Assembly: GCA_014379595.1 (NCBI GenBank)
Contig: JACMLM010000033.1
Span: forward strand, 1-64,000
Length of the DNA stretch: 64,000 bases
Direction: 5' to 3'
Origin: Anaerolineales bacterium
GTDB lineage: Bacteria; Chloroflexota; Anaerolineae; Anaerolineales; Villigracilaceae
The notes under the pieces are model-generated. The model had not been told where the DNA came from. It saw only the letters and a program-made list of their open reading frames with translations, and did not search any database. The position numbers and the translations under genes are program-made. Shown here piece after piece: positions 15,298-23,732 of this stretch. Each line of letters opens with the position of its first letter. Position 1 is the stretch's first letter.

Positions 15298-16977
15298 ATG
15301 TCTACATTCTCAAATCTTTTACATCGTTCATATTTAGAAGTTCCTGATAAGGTCAGTATTGTCTTGCAACATGCTGGCGAAGCAGATCAGGAAATCACTT
15401 ATCGACAGTTGATCCTTGGTGCAAATCAATACGCGTTGAGTTATGCACGCGAGGAGTTAAAACCTGGCGAGGTAGTGCTGCTCATCCTTCAGCATGGGCA
15501 GGATTTAACTTTTGCGTTTTGGGGAGCGATATTACATGGTGTGATTCCTGCAATCATGCCGTTTCTCAGCGAGAAACTTTCACCGGAAAGATATCGCGCT
15601 GATCTTGCTTCACTCATTTCAATTACAAAACCATCGGCGATCATCACTTCTGCAGAATTTGAAGAAGAGGCTCGTTCAGCACTCGTGCCTGGCGATTCGA
15701 TTCGCAAGATAATCGTTACCAATACAATCGAAACACAATCAGAACCTGATTTTGAATCATTGCCCGGCATGAAAGCAATGCCCGATGATATTGTCATCTT
15801 GCAACATTCATCAGGGACGACGGGTCTACAAAAAGGCGTAGCTCTCTCGCACAAGGCGGTTCTTAATCAACTTGAGGCATACAGCAAAGCAATTAATCTC
15901 GATGCTGAAAAAGATGTGATCGTTTCATGGCTGCCGCTTTATCACGACATGGGATTGATCTCGTGTTTCCTCATGCCAGTTCTTTTGCGCGTGCCAGTGA
16001 TCGAGATGTCGCCATTTGATTGGGTGCGTGCGCCATATAAGTTGATGCAGTCCGTGTCACAATACAAAGGCACGTTAAGCTGGCTGCCAAATTTTGCATA
16101 TAATTTTTGTGCCAATAAAATTCGTGAACGAAATCTTGAAGATGTGGATTTATCGTCATGGCGGGCTATCATCAATTGCTCGGAACCTGTCCATGCTGAG
16201 AGTCATAAACTCTTTGTAGAAAAATTTGAGAAGTTCGGGCTTCGACCCAATACATTGCAAACATCTTATGCCATGGCTGAAAATGTCTTCGGTGTAACTC
16301 AGAGCTTATTGGAAGCTGGGCCAACTGTCGATGAGATTGACCGCGAATCTTTTATGAAGAACCGAGTCGCGACTCCGCCGATAACTGGTCAGCCATCGAT
16401 GAAGATATTATCTTCGGGACGTCTGCTCGACAACACAAAAATCCGCATCATAAATGAAAATGGAGAAGACATCCCCGACCGTTTGATTGGTGAGATCATG
16501 CTGCAAAGCAATTGTATGTTGACAGGGTATTACAACCGCCCCGATGCTACAGAATCAGTATTACGTAACGGCTGGTACATAACAGGTGATATTGGTTATC
16601 TTGCAGACGGGGAGCTTTATGTCTCTGGGCGCAAAAAAGATATGATCATTGTAGGCGGAAAAAATATTTATCCACAAGATCTAGAAACCTTAACCAGTGA
16701 AGTGCCTGGTGTACATCCTGGCCGCACCGTGGCCTTTGGCATGTATGATGAAGAAGCAGGGACCGAGGAAGTTGTGATCATTGCTGAAGTAGATAGTGAA
16801 GAAGCATCCGAACAGGAAGTCATCGCAGATGCGATCCGCAAACATGTGACGAAGAGTTCAGCAATTGCATTGCGGCACGTCAAAGTGGTTGGTGAAAAAT
16901 GGATCGTGAAGACATCCAGTGGAAAGATAGCACGTTCGGCAAATAAGGAAAAATTTATCGGGGAGCTGAAGAGTTAA
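15298..16977 (+). CDS. FAAL-like acyl-AMP ligase loading the carrier protein
   Basis: An ANL-superfamily enzyme that activates a carboxylic acid with ATP and transfers it to the adjacent carrier protein. Core motifs: HSSGTTGLQKGV (P-loop, near residue 170), WLPLYHDMGLI, NFAYNFC, SYAMAENVFG, GWYITGDIGYL, GRKKDMIIVGGKN, and the C-terminal catalytic Lys in SSGKIARSANKEKF. WLPLYHDMGLI and NFAYNFC are typical of fatty acyl-AMP ligases rather than of DltA, so the cargo is more likely a fatty or short-chain acid than D-alanine. It has 559 residues and starts right after the carrier protein stop. It ends the acylation operon; the ABC-F gene begins 18 bases later. Confidence 0.88.
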   Translation: MSTFSNLLHRSYLEVPDKVSIVLQHAGEADQEITYRQLILGANQYALSYAREELKPGEVVLLILQHGQDLTFAFWGAILHGVIPAIMPFLSEKLSPERYRADLASLISITKPSAIITSAEFEEEARSALVPGDSIRKIIVTNTIETQSEPDFESLPGMKAMPDDIVILQHSSGTTGLQKGVALSHKAVLNQLEAYSKAINLDAEKDVIVSWLPLYHDMGLISCFLMPVLLRVPVIEMSPFDWVRAPYKLMQSVSQYKGTLSWLPNFAYNFCANKIRERNLEDVDLSSWRAIINCSEPVHAESHKLFVEKFEKFGLRPNTLQTSYAMAENVFGVTQSLLEAGPTVDEIDRESFMKNRVATPPITGQPSMKILSSGRLLDNTKIRIINENGEDIPDRLIGEIMLQSNCMLTGYYNRPDATESVLRNGWYITGDIGYLADGELYVSGRKKDMIIVGGKNIYPQDLETLTSEVPGVHPGRTVAFGMYDEEAGTEEVVIIAEVDSEEASEQEVIADAIRKHVTKSSAIALRHVKVVGEKWIVKTSSGKIARSANKEKFIGELKS

Positions 16978-16995
16978 TTCTCAGAACAAACATTT

Positions 16996-18819
16996 ATGGC
17001 ATTAATTAGTTTACAAGATGTAAGTCTCGGTTTCGGCGGGCCGCGGCTTTTTGAAGAGATCAATTTACAAATTGAGCAAGGCGAATGGGTTGGCTTATTG
17101 GGCCGAAACGGCATGGGCAAATCCACTTTGCTTAAGTTGGTCAATGGTGATATTTTGCCGCAAAGTGGCGCCGTATCACGTCAACAAAATTTACGCGTGG
17201 CATATTTACCGCAAGAAGTTCCTGCAGATATTGTTGGTAAAGTTTTTGACATTATCACAAGTGGATTGGATACACCACCTACCCATGATGAGCATCACTG
17301 GCAGGGACAGCTTCAAGTGGAACAGGTCATCTCGCGTATGCAATTGGATGCCGATGCTAAATTTGAAACGCTTTCTGCGGGGATGAAGCGCCGCGTCATG
17401 CTCGCCCGAGGCCTGGTGCGTGACCCCGAACTTCTCCTGCTCGACGAGCCCACCAATCATCTTGATATTGCATCCATTGATTGGCTGGAAGGTTTTCTAA
17501 AACGTTGGGGCGGCACATTATTATTCGTTACACATGACCGTGTTTTTCTACAAAAGTTAACTACCCGCATTATTGAATTAGATCGGGGCCGCTTATTCGA
17601 TTGGAATTGCAGTTACACCACTTTCCTCGAACGCAAGGAAGCCATGCTCTCTGCTGAAGCAGAGCAAAATGTTCTATTCGATAAAAAGCTGGCTCAAGAA
17701 GAAGTCTGGATTCGTAAAGGCATCGAAGCTCGCCGCACACGTAATGAGGGACGAGTTCGTGCGCTTAAACGATTGCGTGAACAACGGCTTGAAAGGCGCG
17801 AACGCCCGGGCAAGGTCCGCATGCAGATTCAGGGAGAAAAACGTTCGGGGAAAATCGTGATCGAAGTAGAAAATATGAATTATTCGATTGGAGATCAAAC
17901 AATTGTCAGCGATTTCACGACGACCATTCAACGTGGTGACAAGATCGGTATTATCGGTCCAAATGGATCTGGCAAAACAACTTTGCTGCGTTTATTACTT
18001 GGCGAGCTAACTCCACAAAGCGGAACTGTTGAATATGGGACAAATTTAGAGATCGCATACTTTGATCAACTGCGCGCGCAATTAGATGACAGTAAATCTG
18101 TTTTAGATAATGTGGGGCAGGGCAGTGATAACGTCACCATCAACGGCAGGACGCGCAACTTGAATGTTTATCTCGAAGATTTTCTTTTCTCCAAAGACCG
18201 AGTCAATGCACCGATCAGTGCGCTTTCAGGCGGCGAACGGAATCGTCTGTTGTTAGCGCGTTTATTTGCTCAACCTGCGAATCTGCTTGTGATGGATGAA
18301 CCCACTAACGATTTGGATGTTGAGACGCTAGAAATTCTCGAAGACTTGTTGCTTGATTACGAAGGCACATTGTTACTGGTCAGCCATGACCGCGCTTTCC
18401 TGAACAACATTGTCACGAGTACATTTGCCATGGATGGCAGTGGACAAGTCACCGAGACAGTGGGCGGGTATGACGAGTGGCAGAGGCAAAATGAATCAGC
18501 GAAGCAAGAGTCAAAGCCGCGCAAAGCAGTTGTCGGTCAAGAGAATGAACCGCGATCTTCATCAGATAAAAAACTTAGCTATAAAGAGCAACGCGCACTT
18601 GAATCCCAAAAACGTGAGCTCGTCGAACTGCCACAGAAAATCGAAAAACTGGAAGCCGATGTCCATGCTCTAACTGTTGAGATGGCAACCCCATCTTTCT
18701 ATCAACAAGACAGTGCAGAGATCACGCGGGTGGTCAATCAATTAAAAGAGATGCAAGATGAGTTAGCACAGGCATATCACAGGTGGGAAGAGTTGGAGAA
18801 AAATAATCATATACCTTAA
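16996..18819 (+). CDS. ABC-F ATPase (Uup/EttA-like), two ATP-binding domains
   Basis: A soluble protein with two ABC domains and no membrane part, the arrangement of ABC-F ribosome-acting factors. Walker A motifs are GRNGMGKST (near residue 36) and GPNGSGKTT (near residue 323), with signatures LSAGMKRRV and LSGGERNRL and Walker B blocks LLLLDEPTNHLD and LLVMDEPTNDLD. A charged linker of about 60 residues lies between the domains. The last 90 residues form the coiled-coil C-terminal domain seen in Uup. It probably helps translation or structure-specific nucleic acid events; antibiotic protection is possible but not indicated. The start is the ATG at 16996 without a clear ribosome site. It may be read through from the ligase gene. 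Confidence 0.92.
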   Translation: MALISLQDVSLGFGGPRLFEEINLQIEQGEWVGLLGRNGMGKSTLLKLVNGDILPQSGAVSRQQNLRVAYLPQEVPADIVGKVFDIITSGLDTPPTHDEHHWQGQLQVEQVISRMQLDADAKFETLSAGMKRRVMLARGLVRDPELLLLDEPTNHLDIASIDWLEGFLKRWGGTLLFVTHDRVFLQKLTTRIIELDRGRLFDWNCSYTTFLERKEAMLSAEAEQNVLFDKKLAQEEVWIRKGIEARRTRNEGRVRALKRLREQRLERRERPGKVRMQIQGEKRSGKIVIEVENMNYSIGDQTIVSDFTTTIQRGDKIGIIGPNGSGKTTLLRLLLGELTPQSGTVEYGTNLEIAYFDQLRAQLDDSKSVLDNVGQGSDNVTINGRTRNLNVYLEDFLFSKDRVNAPISALSGGERNRLLLARLFAQPANLLVMDEPTNDLDVETLEILEDLLLDYEGTLLLVSHDRAFLNNIVTSTFAMDGSGQVTETVGGYDEWQRQNESAKQESKPRKAVVGQENEPRSSSDKKLSYKEQRALESQKRELVELPQKIEKLEADVHALTVEMATPSFYQQDSAEITRVVNQLKEMQDELAQAYHRWEELEKNNHIP

Positions 18820-18908
18820 TTTGTTAACATTTGATTATGCCCACAACCTCGACAAATCAATTCCGTATATGGAAATGAAACATCTTTATTATTTTTCACG
18901 GAGGATAC

Positions 18909-19850
18909 ATGGAACAACTTGTTCTTGAAGAAAAGAAAACCAAATCATCCAAAATATGGAATGTCATTCGCTGGATTCCACTTGGGACAATGATCCTGGC
19001 GGCAGTGGTTTTATTGGGCATGATGCTGGCTGGCGGTATGACCAGGATCTCTGGATGGTATTTACTGCAATTGATTCCGCCCGTTTTGGGAATTGTAAGT
19101 TTAATCGCAGTCGTGATCTATGCAATCGTTCGGCGGCGCAGGAGTAAACCTATCATTGTGACAGGAATCGCTTCGTTGGTGAGTCTGCTTCCCTTGATCC
19201 TTTGGTTCTCGCCTTTTGCATATCCTGCATCGCTTGAAAAGATGTCTCCTTCAGCAACTATACGTCTCCCTGCGGATGGCCCGATCCGCGTGGTTTGGGG
19301 AGGTGACTCGCTCAAAACAAATTATCATGCCATTTCACCTGATCAACGTTGGGCCTATGACTTGTTGATAGAACCATATTTTTCAGGCACTCCCAATTTG
19401 GAAGATTACGGTTGTTATGGCGTACCTGTAGTTGCCCCAATTAATGGAACCGTAGTCTCTGCTCATGATGGCGAACCTGATGAAGTACCGGGCGTGGTGT
19501 CAAATAACTTTACAGCGCCAACTGGCAATCATGTGATGATCCTCATGGACACAGGCACATATCTGGTAATTGCCCATTTGAAAAATGGAAGTGTCGCTGT
19601 AAAAACTGGTGACGTCATTGAAGAAGGCCAAATGATAGGAGAATGCGGCAACTCAGGGAATACCAGCGAACCGCACATTCATATTCATCACCAACGCCAA
19701 GACCCAACTGTCTATGAGCTAAATTTTGCAGAAGGTCTGCCGCTTTACTTTCGAGACCATGATGGTCCGCCAATGCCTGTGGGAGGCGTGCGCATGGAAG
19801 GCGAGACTATTATTCCATTGGGAGATATCGTTCAACATATTGGAAAATAG
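18909..19850 (+). CDS. Membrane-anchored M23 (LytM) family peptidase
   Basis: A 313-residue protein with three or four hydrophobic segments in its first 120 residues (about 25-45, 52-73 and 85-105) followed by an outer LytM domain. The domain has a first metal-ligand region NYHAISPDQRWAYD, the glycine-rich APINGTVVSA strand and the signature GNSGNTSEPHIHIHHQ, with both His of H-x-H present. Such enzymes cut peptide cross-links in peptidoglycan or, when inactive, activate amidases. The ligand residues look intact, so it is probably active. The ATG has GGAGGA 6 nt upstream. A strong terminator follows at 19873. Confidence 0.88.
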   Translation: MEQLVLEEKKTKSSKIWNVIRWIPLGTMILAAVVLLGMMLAGGMTRISGWYLLQLIPPVLGIVSLIAVVIYAIVRRRRSKPIIVTGIASLVSLLPLILWFSPFAYPASLEKMSPSATIRLPADGPIRVVWGGDSLKTNYHAISPDQRWAYDLLIEPYFSGTPNLEDYGCYGVPVVAPINGTVVSAHDGEPDEVPGVVSNNFTAPTGNHVMILMDTGTYLVIAHLKNGSVAVKTGDVIEEGQMIGECGNSGNTSEPHIHIHHQRQDPTVYELNFAEGLPLYFRDHDGPPMPVGGVRMEGETIIPLGDIVQHIGK

Positions 19851-19872
19851 TTGTAAAACAATTTGATCAACA

Positions 19873-19912
19873 AAAACCTGTTTGGATATATATCCAAACA
19901 GGTTTTATTTTT
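19873..19912 (+). terminator. Rho-independent terminator after the M23 peptidase gene
   Basis: AAAACCTGTTTGGATA pairs perfectly with TATCCAAACAGGTTTT around two bases, followed by ATTTTTT. Confidence 0.88.
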
Positions 19913-20016
19913 TACTCCCACTATTCTTCGTGATAAACTCAATTAAATCTACCAAACAGAGCGTTTTGAAACAGTAACTATCATTCTCCGATATTAAAAA
20001 ATTGAAAGGCAAGACC

Positions 20017-20454
20017 ATGCAATTAACAAAAGAAGAACTTGGCGCACTTCTAAACGGAACGAAACCGCTGCAACTGGCAAGATATGATTTAAGTAAAGCC
20101 GATCTAAACGAAGTTGACTTGAGCAAAGCGGACTTAAGCGGAGCGAACCTGAACGGAGCTTTCCTCGATAAAGCTAAACTACGCTATGCTGACCTGAGCA
20201 AGGCCAATTTAGAAGGTGCTAACTTAAACAAAGCAAACTTTCATGGGGCCACTCTAATAGAAGCTGATTTGAGCGAAACGAACCTACGCGGCGCTGACTT
20301 AAGCGGAGCGAAACTGAATAATGCAAATTTGAACTTCGCTAACTTGACCGAGGCGAACCTAAGCGGAGCGGATTTGAATGAAGCTACTTATAATACGTAC
20401 ACTCAATGGCCTATTGGATTTGATCCAGTAGCGGCGGGGGCAATACTAGGTTAA
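20017..20454 (+). CDS. Pentapeptide-repeat protein
   Basis: A 145-residue protein of which residues 22-125 are about twenty tandem A(D/N)Lxx repeats (for example ADLSGANLNGAFLDKAKL). Such repeats fold into a right-handed four-sided beta helix. Members include DNA-gyrase mimics, but no specific function can be given from the repeat alone. The frame opens at a TTG at 20002, but the ATG at 20017 has AAAGG at a good distance and is preferred. The repeated sense gives a DNA-level pattern of about 15 bp (GCxxATTTxAAC-like units), which should not be taken for a CRISPR array. It ends with a short non-repeat tail, WPIGFDPVAAGAILG. Confidence 0.92.
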   Translation: MQLTKEELGALLNGTKPLQLARYDLSKADLNEVDLSKADLSGANLNGAFLDKAKLRYADLSKANLEGANLNKANFHGATLIEADLSETNLRGADLSGAKLNNANLNFANLTEANLSGADLNEATYNTYTQWPIGFDPVAAGAILG

Positions 20455-20494
20455 TAAAAATTATGAGTGAGAAACTCGGCACACAAACACAGCG

Positions 20495-21229
20495 ATGTTA
20501 ATCGATGAATTACTCATCTATCTCTTCGATGGGAAGTCCCACCTCATTGCTGCACCGATGGCAGCGTGGTTAGCCTCCTCGCGTCGGTTCACTGCGTTTG
20601 TCACTACCTATCACACGAAAATTCGCAAGAAACTCCGCACCGCGCATGAACCAGAAAGCCTGCGCGATCTCCAGCTTGAACTGGAAACGGCCTACCTGCT
20701 CCTCCGTGAGAGTTCATTGAGTCTGGCATATGAACCGGTTCATCGGGAACTCGGGCGCAGCCCGGATTTCGCAGTCACCTTTACTACCAGCCTTGTGTTT
20801 ATGGTCGAGGTCACGCGGCTGCGGGCAGTTCAGCAAAGAATATCCGCGGATACCACTCTCAGTATTCCACCAAAGCTAGTTGATCGTTTCACTGATATGT
20901 TGTGTGACAAATTAGGACAGCTCATGTCGCAACGTAGTAACGTTCTGCTCGTTGGTATGGAATCTCCTCCCATGACTCACAGTGAACTCAACACTATCAT
21001 GCTCCGCCTCCAGCAGCGTGCGGAAGCCAATGATTTAGCTATCATGCAGCGGTATGGGTTTCGTGACCGCGCTGACTTTTTCCGTCACTATGGGAGATTG
21101 AGTGCATTAGTTGTGCGCGAGATACCCTTGCAAGCCGGCGAACCCGCAGTCATTTGGGTTAATCCTCAGGCGAAATATCCGTTGCCTGCCAAAGTACACA
21201 CTGCACTCACCCGCAGCCATACTATCTGA
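20495..21229 (+). CDS. Unknown protein, 244 aa
   Basis: I do not recognise this family. The product looks soluble and mainly alpha-helical, with Arg- and Leu-rich amphipathic stretches (residues 55-85 and 165-200) and no signal peptide or Cys. The C-terminal 40 residues (EIPLQAGEPAVIWVNPQAK) are more beta-like. By eye the gene is clearly richer in G and C than its neighbours and uses CGC, CTG and CTC codons more, so it may have been acquired. It starts at the ATG at 20495 with no good ribosome site. It faces the TolB-like lipoprotein gene tail to tail with 12 bases between them. Confidence 0.68.
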   Translation: MLIDELLIYLFDGKSHLIAAPMAAWLASSRRFTAFVTTYHTKIRKKLRTAHEPESLRDLQLELETAYLLLRESSLSLAYEPVHRELGRSPDFAVTFTTSLVFMVEVTRLRAVQQRISADTTLSIPPKLVDRFTDMLCDKLGQLMSQRSNVLLVGMESPPMTHSELNTIMLRLQQRAEANDLAIMQRYGFRDRADFFRHYGRLSALVVREIPLQAGEPAVIWVNPQAKYPLPAKVHTALTRSHTI

Positions 21230-21241
21230 TACTTACTTTTG

Positions 21242-22456
21242 TCACGGCAGCCAGCCAATGAGCCGAATCGGTCTTAACTGGTCTTCATCATATACCCTGA
21301 CCTTGCCATTGCCAAGTCTGTCCATAATAAGAATACTTCCATCAACGGAGTATGTAGTGGCGATGTATTGGCTATCAGGTGACCAGGTCCAATCATAGAA
21401 ACCGTTGCCGCCGCCCGTCAAACGCAAAGGCTCGCCTCCATTTGCATCCACAACATGAATGCCAAAATCTTCATAAGAGATGAGACTGCCGTCTGGTGAC
21501 AGGCTTAGAAGTCCCACATGATCTCCTGTGGCAGTGACGAATGTGATTGCTCCAGTGGAAACATCCAGACCGTAAATACCGAGTTCAGGTTTATCACAGA
21601 CAAAAAATAAGCGCTTCCCATCGGGATGCCAGACAAGATTTTGGCTGACCCATCCTTCGACCATCATCCGCTGATCGGTTCCATCCGCGTTGATCAAGGA
21701 TAAGCCCGGGGTTGCTGATAAAGCGGTGAAGGCGAGCTGTGCCCCGTCTGGTGAGAGTGCAAACGCATACGGCTGAACAGCATCAATACGAATAGTTTTA
21801 AGATTGCCTGATATAACCTCATATATATATAAGAGATGCTGCTGTTCAAAGCTTGTCCAATCCGTTGACCGCGCAAATGCAAGAACTTCGCTATTTGCAG
21901 ACCACGAGAATGCTGGTCCCTTCCAACGCTCGTCAGCAATGGCATCACCAGTAAAAGCATCGCCGATTTGAATGGCCTCGTTACTATCAGGGTTTGAGAG
22001 ATATACGGAAACCGAAACACTGCCATACAGATTATCGCCCGATTGTGTGTAGACTTCCTGTGCAAACCCTAAATGGGAAAAATCAGGCGAGAGAGTCACA
22101 GCCTTTTCTCTAATTGGATATTCGCCGATCAAATATTGATGAGCTTCCACTTTCATATTTGGTAATTGCAACCAGAAGTATTGATTGAACCCGGGAGTGC
22201 TGGGATCGGCATTGCTTGCATCGGAATTCACAGCGGCCTCGAACAGAAGTCTGCCACCGGGCAACACGAAAACCTCGTCCGTTGGTGTTGGGGAAATTGC
22301 AGTGGGTAGTGAAGTTGGAGAAGGGGTGCTGGGTTGAGAAGTTGGTGCAGAAGTTACTATCTGCGACTCAGTGGGTGTTGATTGACTACAGGAAGAAATA
22401 AATAAAAAGCCAACCAAAATTGTGAATATCTTTTTCATGTTCGACTTTGACATCAT
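21242..22456 (-). CDS. Lipoprotein with TolB/PD40-like beta-propeller
   Basis: A secreted 404-residue lipoprotein. The lipobox is ISSC near residue 23, followed by a Ser/Thr/Pro linker to about residue 65. The rest contains several PD40-type propeller units with the SPDG/SPDS turn (ALSPDGAQLAFTA, LSLSPDGSLISYED, TWSPDSQYIATTY). Such propellers usually bind proteins or glycans; no enzyme motif is visible. The start has two adjacent ATGs behind AAGGAAAAGG; I use the first. It is transcribed away from the mevalonate decarboxylase gene. The protein at 45217 has a similar propeller but is otherwise different. Confidence 0.82.
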   Translation of the reverse strand: MMSKSNMKKIFTILVGFLFISSCSQSTPTESQIVTSAPTSQPSTPSPTSLPTAISPTPTDEVFVLPGGRLLFEAAVNSDASNADPSTPGFNQYFWLQLPNMKVEAHQYLIGEYPIREKAVTLSPDFSHLGFAQEVYTQSGDNLYGSVSVSVYLSNPDSNEAIQIGDAFTGDAIADERWKGPAFSWSANSEVLAFARSTDWTSFEQQHLLYIYEVISGNLKTIRIDAVQPYAFALSPDGAQLAFTALSATPGLSLINADGTDQRMMVEGWVSQNLVWHPDGKRLFFVCDKPELGIYGLDVSTGAITFVTATGDHVGLLSLSPDGSLISYEDFGIHVVDANGGEPLRLTGGGNGFYDWTWSPDSQYIATTYSVDGSILIMDRLGNGKVRVYDEDQLRPIRLIGWLP

Positions 22457-22553
22457 AGCCTTTTCCTTTCAGGATCAACCTATACGTCAACCAGAAGCGA
22501 CAACAATTAATTATAGCCGCATATGATATTTATACTCGATTGCATAGTAGTGG

Positions 22554-22559
22554 TATTAT
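22554..22559 (+). promoter_or_regulatory. -10 box 6 nt before the decarboxylase start (leaderless candidate)
   Basis: TATTAT ends exactly 6 nt before the ATG at 22566 and there is no ribosome binding site. The spacing is the same as at 5872, 30632 and 43088. Confidence 0.5.
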
Positions 22560-22565
22560 CACAAC

Positions 22566-23531
22566 ATGACCACCAAAACCGCACAAGCAAATCCAAATAT
22601 TGCATTTATTAAATACTGGGGCAATCGTGATAATAATTTACGTCTCCCCGTCAACGGCTCCATCTCAATGAATCTTGATGGGCTTTTTACGCGCACCACA
22701 GTTACATTTAATTCATCCAAACAGGATTCGCTTACGATCAACGATCATGCAGTGCTAGGCAAGGGACTCGAGCGCGTATCATCCATTCTCGATCTTGTGC
22801 GTGAGATGGCTAATATCAATGAACGCGCTGAAGTTTCAAGCACGAATAATTTTCCTGCCGGTGCAGGGATTGCTTCTTCAGCAGCGGCGTTTGCAGCACT
22901 CGCGCTCGCTTCATCCCACGCCGCCGGTCTGACTCTGTCCGAAGCGCAGTTATCGCGGCTGGCACGGCGTGGTTCCGGTTCAGCGTCACGTTCCATCCCC
23001 AGCGGATTTGTCGAATGGAAGATGGGCACCGGCGATGATGACTCTGTTGCAGAATCAATTGCACCTCCTGAACATTGGGATTTAACCGATTGCATTGCCA
23101 TCGTCAACGCATCTCACAAAAAGACTGGCTCCACCGAAGGTCATGCCATCGCAGGGACAAGTCCGCTACAGAATGCGCGAGTAGAAGATACACCTCGCAG
23201 GTTGGATATTTGCCGCAACACAATCCTCAAAAAAGATTTTGAGGCGTTTGCAAATATTATTGAACATGATTCAGATGTAATGCATTCTGTAATGATGACG
23301 TCTAATCCGCCCTTGATGTATTGGCAGGCGGCCACCGTTGGCATCTTTCATGCAGTTCGCGAGTGGCGCGCCAATGGATTGCCCGTGGGCTATACAGTAG
23401 ATGCCGGGGCGAATGTGCATGTGTTGTGTTTGACCGAAAAAGCAAAGGAAGTTGAAAAAAGATTAAGAGAATTGCCTGGTGTGGAAAATGTCCTTGTCGC
23501 CAAAGTCGGTGGCGCGGCACAAGTGGTTTGA
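22566..23531 (+). CDS. mvaD: Diphosphomevalonate or phosphomevalonate decarboxylase
   Basis: A GHMP-family enzyme that decarboxylates a phosphorylated mevalonate to an isopentenyl phosphate in isoprenoid synthesis. N-terminal ANPNIAFIKYWGNRD is diagnostic of the family, the ATP loop is PAGAGIASSAAAFAAL (near residues 97-110), and the catalytic-Asp region is TVDAGANVHVLC. Length (321 aa) is normal. In Chloroflexota such as Roseiflexus a relative uses mevalonate monophosphate instead of the diphosphate and works with an isopentenyl phosphate kinase, so the exact substrate is open. No other mevalonate genes are nearby. It is probably transcribed alone. Confidence 0.88.
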   Translation: MTTKTAQANPNIAFIKYWGNRDNNLRLPVNGSISMNLDGLFTRTTVTFNSSKQDSLTINDHAVLGKGLERVSSILDLVREMANINERAEVSSTNNFPAGAGIASSAAAFAALALASSHAAGLTLSEAQLSRLARRGSGSASRSIPSGFVEWKMGTGDDDSVAESIAPPEHWDLTDCIAIVNASHKKTGSTEGHAIAGTSPLQNARVEDTPRRLDICRNTILKKDFEAFANIIEHDSDVMHSVMMTSNPPLMYWQAATVGIFHAVREWRANGLPVGYTVDAGANVHVLCLTEKAKEVEKRLRELPGVENVLVAKVGGAAQVV

Positions 23532-23583
23532 GTCCGCTTAAGCGGGCTTCGTAGCAGTAGCCCGACGGTTAATCGTCGGGCGG
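23532..23583 (+). repeat. Hairpin-rich intergenic element
   Basis: Two hairpins lie behind the decarboxylase gene: the palindrome CCGCTTAAGCGG (23534-23545) and CCCGACGGTTAATCGTCGGG (23561-23580). The base composition is much more GC-rich than the flanks and there is no T-run, so this looks like a REP-type element rather than a terminator. The rest of the gap to 23732 holds only the rseP promoter region, with a TATAAT at about 23690. Confidence 0.5.
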
Positions 23584-23732
23584 GGGTGACGGGGAGAAAA
23601 TGCCCATCGAACAGAATCAACTGTCGCTGGTGAGAGAATCGTTAGATTTATCTAATAAATCTTTAACTTCAATCAAATCCATTTGAAGATATAATCCTGT
23701 CTTGTCGTTCAAATTAGACTAAGGAATATAAA

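Noticed and set aside
15298-16977. Calling the ligase DltA (D-alanine ligase)
   Set aside because: The motifs WLPLYHDMGLI and NFAYNFC fit fatty acyl-AMP ligases better; naming it dltA would overstate the evidence.
20080-20390. Short regular DNA repeats that look like a CRISPR array
   Set aside because: The period is about 15 bp and each unit encodes the AxLxx pentapeptide pattern in frame; there are no spacers of constant length.
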